Positions 36,239-43,715 of a DNA stretch of 64,000 bases are shown here, piece after piece. The DNA comes from Bradyrhizobium barranii subsp. barranii (GTDB lineage: Bacteria > Pseudomonadota > Alphaproteobacteria > Rhizobiales > Xanthobacteraceae). The notes beneath the pieces were generated by a model. That model was not told the origin of the DNA. It saw only the letters and a list, made by a program, of their open reading frames with translations, and did not search any database. The stretch is taken from contig NZ_CP086136.1 of NCBI RefSeq assembly GCF_017565645.3, forward strand, positions 3,641,501-3,705,500. The letters run 5' to 3'. Numbering within the stretch: position 1 is the stretch's first letter; each line of letters opens with the position of its first letter. A program made the position numbers and the translations under genes.

Positions 36239-37027
36239 CTACTCGTGCCGCCATATCTCCACGGCTGAGATGACCAGGATCACAGCCAATCCCGGCAGAA
36301 GAATCGAATTCGGGACAATACCGAGAAGCAAGCCGCCGATGAATGTGCCGACGATCGATCCGATCGCCATTGCAAGCATGAACTGCCAGTTGGCGCGGAG
36401 CACTGAAAAACTCTGATCGCGACTATAACGCGCGAATCCCACGAGCATCGTCGGAAGGCTCACCGCAAGTGAGAGGCTGCCTGCCAGCTTGACGTCCGCG
36501 CCGAACAACAGGATCAGGGTGGGGATCAGGAATTCTCCACCGGCAATGCCGAGCAACGACGCCACGATGCCTATCAGGAAGCCTGCCGCTACACCCGCGA
36601 CAATCAGGTACATGCCAGTCAGCGCCGGGGCGGGTGCTGCCGCAGTGCTGTGTGCGAACAGAAGCACACCTGCGATCAGCAGCAACAAGACCGCTATGAC
36701 CTTGTAGAGCGTTTCGGACTTGAGGCGCGTCGCCCAGGATGCCCCGGCATAGGCGCCAACAAGGCTGCCCGCCAGCAGGTTCAGGATGACCGGCCAATGC
36801 GCATATATTTCGGCAAAGGGAACGGCGCGGGCACGAAATGGCAGTGCGCTGGCCACCACGATCAGGCTCGTCGCCTTGTTGAGGACCACGGCTTCAAGAC
36901 CGCGAAACCTGAACAAGCTGATGAGGAGCGGCAGACGAAATTCGGCGCCCCCGAGGCCGATGAGGCCGCCCAAGGTACCGATGATTGCGCCCGAGCCGAA
37001 CGCGGCGGAATTGTTTCGCATGGTCAC
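36239..37027 (-). CDS. TauE/SafE family membrane exporter
   Basis: 262 aa with about eight helices. Shows the repeated TauE/SafE motif 'GLIGLGGAEFRLPLL' (N-half) and 'LLGIAGGEFLIPTLI' (C-half). The family moves sulfite, sulfoacetate or other organosulfur anions, with some members linked to metals. Convergent with the MFS operon (5 bp between stops). Intact. Confidence 0.85.
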   Translation of the reverse strand: MTMRNNSAAFGSGAIIGTLGGLIGLGGAEFRLPLLISLFRFRGLEAVVLNKATSLIVVASALPFRARAVPFAEIYAHWPVILNLLAGSLVGAYAGASWATRLKSETLYKVIAVLLLLIAGVLLFAHSTAAAPAPALTGMYLIVAGVAAGFLIGIVASLLGIAGGEFLIPTLILLFGADVKLAGSLSLAVSLPTMLVGFARYSRDQSFSVLRANWQFMLAMAIGSIVGTFIGGLLLGIVPNSILLPGLAVILVISAVEIWRHE

Positions 37028-37173
37028 GACGGAAAAAATGCGCTGGTGCGCAAAACTGGACTTGCCCGTAATCCGTCGTGGCGGGGAGCTTCACACCTGC
37101 TTACGGCAGGGCGTGGGGCTGAGGAACAGGCTAGTCTAGAATCTCGGGCGTTGCAAACTTACGTCCACTCGGC

Positions 37174-37326
37174 TTCGAGCGGCAGGAGACGATGACGATC
37201 CTTCGATCATGGCTCGCTTTGCTCAGACATGAAAGAAACGCGACGGATTGCTCCGCACGGGTGTTACGAACTTTAGATGCTGCCGGTATGCCGGTCTTTT
37301 GCTCGACGTGCCAAAGGTTCCAAACC
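37174..37326. repeat. ~150-bp direct repeat, left copy
   Basis: From 'ttcgagcggcaggagacga' to 'gacgtgccaaaggttccaa'. Aligns along its length with 42262-42416, at roughly 80 percent identity by eye. The hairpin 'acgcgacggattgctccgcac' is imperfect here but perfect in the right copy. The rest of the 37028-37491 gene-free stretch shows nothing else recognisable. Confidence 0.75.
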
Positions 37327-37491
37327 GTCGGCGCTATCCTCGCGACGTGCCTCCGATGACTTCTGCATTCCCCGACTTAAGCAGGTTGACAGTTCGGCCA
37401 TCCGGGTTTTAATTCGCCGCTACGGGGATGTGCGATCTCCCCGTGAGGCGACATGCCCAAGTATCGCGTCCTTAATCACCAAGGGCGCAGC

Positions 37492-37723
37492 ATGTCAGCA
37501 TCATACATCCCCCTTTCTTCCGGCAGACTAGCTAGACTGATCGGCACGGCGAATGCGCCGGCGCTTATCGATGCGCGCATTGACGGGGACGTCTCAGCCG
37601 ACCCGCGCCTGATTCCCGAGCGCCGTGCGGCGCTCGCGCGACGTCCAGGATTGGGCCTCCCGCTTGATGGGCCGATGCGATCGATCTCGGGGCGTGCTTA
37701 GCCGCAGCTGCTTCAAGACTTAG
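37492..37723 (+). pseudogene. ChrB-like rhodanese fragment
   Basis: Starts 'MSASYIPLSSGRLARLIG' and 'DARIDGDVSADPRLIP', the N-terminus of rhodanese/ChrB-type chromate resistance proteins, which are normally over 250 aa. A frame change at about 37618-37620 (removing one base gives 'LIPGAVRRSRDVQDWASRL') is followed by loss of homology and a stop at 37721. The uncorrected frame stops at 37701. So the gene is both frameshifted and truncated. It is directly upstream of the DUF1259 gene. Confidence 0.65.
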
Positions 37724-37733
37724 GAGCACATCA

Positions 37734-38630
37734 ATGAGAAACACACTCTTCGCGTTCATCGGTCTCGGCGCCTGCCTCCTTGGCTCGGTCTCGACGGCTC
37801 AAGCGCAGGACATCGACTGGCAGAAGGTTGACGAGACGCTGGGCCGCAAGCCCGCCGTCTCGGACGACGTCCACCGCTACGGCTTTCCCCGCAGCGATCT
37901 CTCCGTGACGTTGGACGGGGTGACGATCAAGCCGGCGCTGGCGCTCGGCGGCTGGGTCGCGTTCAAGCCTGGGCACGGCGGCGCCATGGTCATGGGCGAC
38001 CTCGTGCTGCTCGAAACCGAGATCAATCCCGTGATGGCGAAGATGATCGCGAACGGCCTTGAGATCACCGCCATCCACAATCATCTGCTGCGCGCGAGTC
38101 CGGCGACGTTCTACATGCATGTTGCCGGGCACGGGGACCCGGTCAAGCTCGCCGCTGCGATCCACGATGCACTTGCCGAAAGCAAGACTCCATTGACCGT
38201 CGCAGCGCCGGCGAGCCCGCCGCCGGCCGTGGACCTCGACACCGCGAAGCTCGACCAGATTATCGGCAGCAAGGGACAGGCCAACGGAGGCGTCTACCAA
38301 TTCAACGTGAAGCGACGTGATCCGATCACGCAAGACGGCATGCCATTGACCCCCGTCGCTCCAATGGGCGTTGCGATCGGTATCAACTTCCAGCCGACCG
38401 GGGGCGGGAAGGCGGCCATCACGGGCGACTTCGTGCTGACGGGCAACGAGGTCAACCCTGTCATTTTGGCGCTGCGCACGCACGGCATCGAGGTGACCGC
38501 GCTGCATAGCCACATGCTGGATGAGCAGCCGCGACTTTTCTTCATGCACTTCTGGGCGAACGACGACGCCGTCAAGCTCGCCGAAGGCTTGCGCGCGGCC
38601 TTGGACAAGACTGCCAGCACGAAGAGTTGA
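37734..38630 (+). CDS. exported DUF1259 (LppY/LpqO family) protein
   Basis: 298 aa with signal peptide ('STAQA', cleavage near residue 24). Two tandem DUF1259 repeats: about 27-147 and 160-290, each with an 'ITAIHNHLL'/'VTALHSHML' strand and a 'FYMHVAGHGD'/'FFMHFWANDD' strand; the conserved histidines could bind a metal. Function unknown; often near chromate resistance genes and SOD. Begins 10 bp after the end of the ChrB-like fragment. Confidence 0.82.
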   Translation: MRNTLFAFIGLGACLLGSVSTAQAQDIDWQKVDETLGRKPAVSDDVHRYGFPRSDLSVTLDGVTIKPALALGGWVAFKPGHGGAMVMGDLVLLETEINPVMAKMIANGLEITAIHNHLLRASPATFYMHVAGHGDPVKLAAAIHDALAESKTPLTVAAPASPPPAVDLDTAKLDQIIGSKGQANGGVYQFNVKRRDPITQDGMPLTPVAPMGVAIGINFQPTGGGKAAITGDFVLTGNEVNPVILALRTHGIEVTALHSHMLDEQPRLFFMHFWANDDAVKLAEGLRAALDKTASTKS

Positions 38631-38658
38631 GCCAAAGATCGAGAGAAGGAGACGCCCG

Positions 38659-39255
38659 ATGCGTTACGAAGCCAAGCCGATGCCGTTCGATCCGAAATCG
38701 ATCAGCGGCATCTCCGAAAAGGTTCTTATCAGCCACTACGAGAACAACTACGGCGGAGCCGTGAAGCGGCTCAACGCGATTGGCGCGCAGCTCGCAGAGC
38801 TCGATTTCGCCAAGGCGCCGAACTTTCTCATCAACGGCCTGAAGCGCGAGGAGTTGATCGCAACGAACTCGATGATCCTGCACGAGATCTACTTCGACGG
38901 TCTTGGTGGATCTGAGCGGCCGAGCGGCGCTCTCGCCGATGCGATTGCGCGCGACTTTGGCAGCATCGAGCGCTGGCGTACGGAATTCGCAGCCATGGGC
39001 AAGGCCGAAGGCGGCGGCTCGGGGTGGGTGATCCTTGCCTATTCACCCCGTGACGGGCGGCTCATCAATCAATGGGCCGCAGATCATACCACAACGCTCG
39101 CCGGCGGTCGGCCGGTGCTGGTGCTCGACATGTATGAGCACGCCTATCACATGGATTTCGGCGCTGCCGCCGCCCGCTATGTCGACGTCTACATGGAGGC
39201 CATTCGCTGGGAGAACGCCGCCAAATTGTACGATCGATACGCCGGGGAATCCTGA
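38659..39255 (+). CDS. Fe/Mn superoxide dismutase
   Basis: 198 aa. Metal ligands are all present: His26 ('SHYENNYGG'), His75 ('MILHEIYF'), Asp157 and His161 ('DMYEHAYHMDF'). There is no signal peptide, so cytoplasmic. It detoxifies superoxide, as expected alongside chromate reduction. The start at 38659 follows 'agaaggagacgcccg', a strong ribosome site, 28 bp after the DUF1259 gene, in one operon. Whether Fe or Mn cannot be told by eye. Confidence 0.92.
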   Translation: MRYEAKPMPFDPKSISGISEKVLISHYENNYGGAVKRLNAIGAQLAELDFAKAPNFLINGLKREELIATNSMILHEIYFDGLGGSERPSGALADAIARDFGSIERWRTEFAAMGKAEGGGSGWVILAYSPRDGRLINQWAADHTTTLAGGRPVLVLDMYEHAYHMDFGAAAARYVDVYMEAIRWENAAKLYDRYAGES

Positions 39256-39382
39256 AAGAGGCGGGAGGGGGGTAGGACGCCGAGGTATTGCCAAACGAGT
39301 GATCGACTGCGGACCCGCGACCTCCCCATCAGATGGATATGCATCCAAGTGCTCGCCTGCATTGTTCTTGGGGAGACGACCC

Positions 39383-40086
39383 ATGGATGGACCTGTCTTC
39401 GCTCTCTTCGCATTTGCCGCGCTCGCGGGCGGCTTCGTCAGCGGCTTTTCCGGATTCGCCATGGGCCTCGTGGTGTCGGGCGTATGGCTGCACATCATCA
39501 CGCCGATGCAGACCGCTACCTTGATCGCAGGCTACGGCTTGCTCACGCAGGGTTACGGCATCTTCAAGCTGCGACATGTCCTCGACCTTCGGCAGGCTTG
39601 GCCGCTCGCGCTCGGAACTGTCATCGGCATCCCGATCGGCGTCAGCATTCTCGCTTACCTGAACCCCAGCTACCTCCGATTTGGTGTGGGGCTCCTGCTG
39701 GTGCTCTACGCAATCTATGGCCTGACGAAGCCCGTATTCGCTCCGGTAAAGATCGGAGTCGGAGCCGATATCGCCATTGGCGTCTCCAACGGCTTGCTTG
39801 GCGGCCTGACTGGGCTCGGCGGCGTGATCTCGACGATTTCCTGCCAATGGCGCGGCTGGCCCAAGGACGTGCAGCGCGCGGTGTTTCAGCCAGTGCTGTT
39901 CGTGGCGTTCGTTGCACGCTGATGCTATACGCATTGGGCGTTCCCTTCATGGTCGCGGGCCTTTGGTCCGGCTTCAAATTGTTCGGCAAGATCAACGATG
40001 AGACCTTTCGCAGGACCGTGCTGGCGCTTCTGCTGCTCGCGGGATTGTCGCTGATCGCATCGGTGCTGTCGTTCGGACTGCGTTGA
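39383..40086 (+). pseudogene. TauE/SafE family exporter, frameshifted
   Basis: First frame from ATG 39383: eight-helix TauE/SafE N-part 'GGFVSGFSGFAMGLVVSG' and mid motif 'GLLGGLTGLGGVISTI', then stop at 39922 after 'FQPVLFVAFVA'. The next frame resumes 'TLMLYALGVPFMVAGLWSGF' and ends 40086. The gap between 'FQP' and 'GVPF' is shorter than I expect for the family, so a small frame-shifting deletion fits better than one missing base. Last gene of the SOD operon; gene otherwise typical, about 234 codons. Confidence 0.7.
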
Positions 40087-40158
40087 TATCAGCCGAATCC
40101 CCGGCGGCTTACCACCTCGGACTATTCTCCGCGGACGAGAAAATCGCCGGAAAGAGGC

Positions 40159-41097
40159 CTATCGCCGCCTTGCTGCTTTTGGTGTCCCGGTGACGGATTT
40201 AAGCAGGCGCAGGTCGCTCGACGCCTCCGCGAGCAGCCAGTCACGAAATGTCGCAATCTTCGGAAGTGACGCGGTCGCCTTGGGGCAGACGATCCAATAG
40301 CTCTTCGACAATGGCACCGACTCCGGGAAGGGCAGCGCCAGCCGTCCATTGATCAGGTCCCAGGCGCCTAATGTCGTGCGGGCCAGGGCGATGCCCTGGC
40401 CGTTGATTGCGGCATCGATGACCATGCTGGCACGATTGAGCACCGGACCATGCGTGACATCAGCGTCGTCAATGCCGACGCCACGTAGCCAATTTGCCCA
40501 GTCGGATCTGCTGTCGAGGTGGATCAGGGGAAATCTCAGGATATCCGCGACCCCGCCGATGCGGCGGCGTCCCGACAGCAGCTTGGGACTGCACACGGCG
40601 AAGAGCCGTTCCGTGCAGAGCCTTGTGGCATCGAGGCCCGGCCAGTTTCCATCGCCATGGCGGACCGCAAGATCGACCTCCTCACGCGCAAAATCGACGT
40701 GATGCATCGTTGCCGAGACGCGGAGATCGATTCCCGAATGCGCTTCCGCGAAATGGCCCAGTCGGTGCACCAGCCATTTGGCGGCAAAATCCGGGGAGGT
40801 GCTGACCGTGAGCACGCCTGCGTTCTGTCGCTGCAACAGCCGCTCCGTACCCGCGGCAATTCGGTCCAGCGCATCGCGTATCACCGCGAGATAGTCGCGG
40901 CCCGCTTCCGTGATGATCAGGCGCTGGCGCTCGCGGCTGAACAGCTTGATGGCGAGCTCCGTTTCCAACGCCTTGACCTGATGGCTCACCGCACCTTGCG
41001 TGACGCACAGCTCTTCGGCGGCCCGCGTGAAGCTCTCGTGGCGGGCTGCGGCTTCGAAGGCCTTTAGTGCGTTCAGCGGTGGCAAACGCGGGCGCAT
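40159..41097 (-). CDS. LysR family regulator (GcvA type)
   Basis: 312 aa. The start 'MRPRLPPLNALKAFEAAARH' and HTH 'SFTRAAEELCVTQGAVSHQV' are typical of the GcvA-like branch, which includes regulators of glycine cleavage and of beta-lactamase. The effector domain covers 90-295. Target unknown; convergent with the TauE/SafE pseudogene. Confidence 0.88.
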   Translation of the reverse strand: MRPRLPPLNALKAFEAAARHESFTRAAEELCVTQGAVSHQVKALETELAIKLFSRERQRLIITEAGRDYLAVIRDALDRIAAGTERLLQRQNAGVLTVSTSPDFAAKWLVHRLGHFAEAHSGIDLRVSATMHHVDFAREEVDLAVRHGDGNWPGLDATRLCTERLFAVCSPKLLSGRRRIGGVADILRFPLIHLDSRSDWANWLRGVGIDDADVTHGPVLNRASMVIDAAINGQGIALARTTLGAWDLINGRLALPFPESVPLSKSYWIVCPKATASLPKIATFRDWLLAEASSDLRLLKSVTGTPKAARRR

Positions 41098-41226
41098 GAC
41101 GCACCCTCCTGAGGGACTTCATGAGAAAAATTGGGGCTGGCCCGAGAAACGATGCTTTGCGGACTTTGCCCTGCCGGCCCTATGCAGGCGGCCACGACAC
41201 GAAATCATGGGAGCTGGAGGCAATAA

Positions 41227-41463
41227 ATGTCAATACCTATTGCCGATCGTGGTTTTCCGTCGCGAGTTCGACGCAGCGTGACGGCTGCGGATCATAAACA
41301 AAATTCATGGCAGGCGTTGATCGGCAGATGGCTTGCCCGCATCGAGCGGATAAATCAGCGCGACGATCTTCGCGCGATTGCCGACAATCCCCATCTCCTT
41401 GCCGATCTCGGGCTCACTCGGGAAGAGGCCTTGGAGCAAGCGAACAAGCCGTTCTGGCGCTGA
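41227..41463 (+). CDS. DUF1127 (YjiS-like) small protein
   Basis: 78 aa. The C-terminal 'LRAIADNPHLLADLGLTREE' and 'KPFWR' are the DUF1127 hallmark. Short DUF1127 proteins in alphaproteobacteria affect sRNA turnover and phosphate or amino-acid uptake; this one is longer, with an N-terminal extension of about 25 residues. It lies 40 bp upstream of the GST gene on the same strand. Confidence 0.8.
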   Translation: MSIPIADRGFPSRVRRSVTAADHKQNSWQALIGRWLARIERINQRDDLRAIADNPHLLADLGLTREEALEQANKPFWR

Positions 41464-41503
41464 TCGAGCCCGATCGACAGCAAGCGAACCGGGAGGAGAA
41501 AAG

Positions 41504-42196
41504 ATGTCCGAGACCATCGTTTACGGCTTTCCCCGCAGCACGTTCGTCAACATCGTGCGGCTCGTCCTCACCCACAAGGACGTGGCCTACCGCTTCGAGG
41601 ACCTCGAGCCCGTGATGGGCAGGAGCGAGCATCTCGCGCTCCATCCGTTCAACCGCGTTCCGATCTTCCGGCACGGCGACTTCACCGTCTACGAGACGCG
41701 CGCCATCGTCGGCTACATCGACGAGGTGTTCGCGGGAGCACGGCTGACGCCGCAGAACCCGCACGCGCGGGCTCGCATGAATCAATGGATCGGTGTCGTC
41801 GATTCCTACGTCTATCCCTACATGATCTACCATGTGACCCACGAGCGGTTGGTGTTTCCCGAGCTCGGGATTGCATCCGACGAGAAGGTGGTGGCGCACG
41901 CACTGCCCAAGGTCGAGAACGCACTCGTGGCCATCGAGCGCGAGCTCGCAGATGGTCGGGACTACCTCCTCGGTCCAGAACTCTCGATCGCGGATTTCTA
42001 CCTTTTGCCAAGCACCTTTGCGTTCAGCCTGACGGAGGAAGGCAAGGCCATGTACCCGAAATATCCGGCCTTCTGTCGATGGCGGGAGCGCATGGAGAGC
42101 CTGCCGACGACGCAGAAGCTGCGCGCGATCCTGCCGCCGCGCGCGCGCATTGCGCATGCCCGCGAGTGGGCGCACTCGCACCGCCCGAGATATTGA
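41504..42196 (+). CDS. glutathione S-transferase family protein
   Basis: 230 aa: thioredoxin-like N-domain (1-80) with 'FPRSTFVNIVRLVLTHKD', 'NRVPIFRHGD' (cis-Pro) and 'ETRAIVGYID', then an all-helical C-domain ('ELSIADFYLLP'). Probably conjugates glutathione to electrophiles, or acts as a peroxidase; class not assignable. The ATG at 41504 follows 'gggaggagaaaag'. Confidence 0.88.
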   Translation: MSETIVYGFPRSTFVNIVRLVLTHKDVAYRFEDLEPVMGRSEHLALHPFNRVPIFRHGDFTVYETRAIVGYIDEVFAGARLTPQNPHARARMNQWIGVVDSYVYPYMIYHVTHERLVFPELGIASDEKVVAHALPKVENALVAIERELADGRDYLLGPELSIADFYLLPSTFAFSLTEEGKAMYPKYPAFCRWRERMESLPTTQKLRAILPPRARIAHAREWAHSHRPRY

Positions 42197-42261
42197 GCTA
42201 GGCTTGGACTGACACTGGGGCAGGGACTTTCCGCCAGGTACCCGACGCAGTGGATTGCGTT

Positions 42262-42416
42262 TTCGAGCGGCGGGGGACGACGGTGATCCTTAGATCACGG
42301 CAACCTGTGCTACGACATGAAAAAAAACGCGGCGGATTGCTCCGCCGCGGGTGTTACGAACTTTCGATGTTGCCATGATGCCAGTGTTTTGCCCGACGTG
42401 TCAAAGGCGGCCAAAA
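42262..42416. repeat. ~150-bp direct repeat, right copy
   Basis: Counterpart of 37174-37326, same orientation, 5.1 kb away. It contains the hairpin at 42328-42349. Its right end, 'gtgttttgcccgacgtgtcaa', resembles a sequence widely dispersed in Bradyrhizobium genomes. With the hairpin it accounts for most of the 42197-42546 gene-free gap. Confidence 0.75.
42328..42349 (-). terminator. intrinsic terminator for the DUF1254/PBP operon
   Basis: Perfect 9-bp stem cgcggcgga / tccgccgcg with a 4-nt loop, preceded on the + strand by seven or more As, which become a U-run on the minus strand. It lies about 200 bp past the DUF1254 stop. Confidence 0.7.
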
Positions 42417-42546
42417 TGGTCTCGCCGCTGAGGTCGCGCTGCTGCTGATCGGTCGTGCAGATTAGCTAACAGTTTCAATGCCCCCGCTACTGTGCATGGG
42501 GTTGTTTTTTCAGTTCTTGTTTTGAGGGCGCCGAAATGGCCGCGTT

Positions 42547-43131
42547 TCAGCGCCGCCCGCGCGGCGCTTCGGCCTTGGCCGGCGCTTCTGTCTGCGGCGC
42601 GCAGGTCGCAGCCTGAAGCGAGTTTTGCGCCTGCTGCATCAGGCCAGGCTCGGCGGCGAGCGCCTTCATCACGATCAGGCCGGTGGTAGCAGGGGAATCG
42701 ATGATCAGGCGGTCGGCCGCGGTGATCTCTTCGTCCTCGGGCAGCTCGTTGTGCTGCGGCTCGGTCATGAGGTCGAGCTCGATCACCTTCTTGCCGGCGG
42801 AACGGTCGTTGATTGCGTAATAGGCGATCTCGTTGCGGGTGTAGAACGACACCGAGGTGTAGGCCTGGCTCACCGGCACCGTAAGCTTGAGCGGCCCGCC
42901 CGTGAGGTCGTAGCGGCAGATCGCGATCGCGAAGGCCGGGTCCATGAACGGCATCGGCGAATTGTTGGGATCGGCGAGGGGAAGCTGCGTCACGGCGTTG
43001 AGCTTCGTCATCGGCGTCAGCCGCGAATAGGCGTCCTGTGTCGCGATCCGCGGCAGCGCCAGCACGCTGACGAGATGGACCACGAGGCCCAGCACCACGC
43101 CCGCGACGATGGTGAACATCAGGCGGATCAT
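42547..43131 (-). CDS. DUF1254 domain-containing protein
   Basis: 194 aa with one N-terminal membrane helix (about 3-25), then the DUF1254 core ('DAYSRLTPM', 'FAIAICRYDL', 'SFYTRNEIAYYAIND'). The short Ala/Glu-rich C-terminus is basic. DUF1254 and DUF1214 are adjacent, and fused in some proteins; function unknown. The start overlaps the DUF1214 stop as ATGA. Confidence 0.82.
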   Translation of the reverse strand: MIRLMFTIVAGVVLGLVVHLVSVLALPRIATQDAYSRLTPMTKLNAVTQLPLADPNNSPMPFMDPAFAIAICRYDLTGGPLKLTVPVSQAYTSVSFYTRNEIAYYAINDRSAGKKVIELDLMTEPQHNELPEDEEITAADRLIIDSPATTGLIVMKALAAEPGLMQQAQNSLQAATCAPQTEAPAKAEAPRGRR

Positions 43132-43706
43132 GAGCAGCCCACCGTCTTGATCGTGGGCATCGGCGCGTCGCGCTGGGTGCGCGTCGCAACGCCGACAGGG
43201 GTGTCGTAGAGGCGCAGCATCAGCGCGTAGCGCTCGATGCCGCCGGTCGGCAGCCAGTTGCCGGCGCGCGAGCGCGAGGCGATGCGGATCTGGAACGTTC
43301 CGTCGGACTGCCGCACGATCTCCTGGCTGGTGAAGCCGTAGCGCTGCAGCGAATTGGCGACGAGGTGGCCCTTGCGGTCGTACAGCGTCAGCGTCCAGAA
43401 CCGCGCCGGCGGCGTCACGCCGGAGACGACGACGTCGCAGCCGCCGTCGAGCGCCTTCTTCTTCTCGTCGGCGGTCGCAGTGAAGGCGACGCCGTCACCG
43501 GTGCCGATCGGCAGCTCGCCGTTGCGCACGATGGTGGCGCGCGAATAGGGATCGACGTCGGCGGTGCCGGTGCGCGGCCGCGCGGTCCAGGGGCCGATGG
43601 TCAGCGCGCCGATCTCGGTGCCACGCGTCGTCGTCATCCAGGTCGCGCCGACGCCGACCACGCTCGCGAGCAGAAGGGCCGTCAATGTGATCAGGATCAG
43701 CCGCAC
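43128..43706 (-). CDS. DUF1214 domain-containing protein
   Basis: 192 aa with an N-terminal membrane anchor (about 3-24) and the DUF1214 core: 'ARFWTLTLYDRKGHLVANSL', 'GTFQIRIASRSRAGNWLPT'. It pairs with the overlapping DUF1254 gene, and both are downstream of the PBP1A gene by only 9 bp, so the three form one transcript. This suggests a cell-envelope role. Confidence 0.84.
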   Translation of the reverse strand: MRLILITLTALLLASVVGVGATWMTTTRGTEIGALTIGPWTARPRTGTADVDPYSRATIVRNGELPIGTGDGVAFTATADEKKKALDGGCDVVVSGVTPPARFWTLTLYDRKGHLVANSLQRYGFTSQEIVRQSDGTFQIRIASRSRAGNWLPTGGIERYALMLRLYDTPVGVATRTQRDAPMPTIKTVGCS

Positions 43707-43715
43707 GGGTTTCGA

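Noticed and set aside
37210..37262. Terminator in the left direct repeat
   Set aside because: The stem is imperfect (acgcgacgg...ccgcac) and has no gene ending nearby that needs it.
37734..38630. DUF1259 gene as a chromate reductase
   Set aside because: No reductase or flavin motif; only context links it to chromate.
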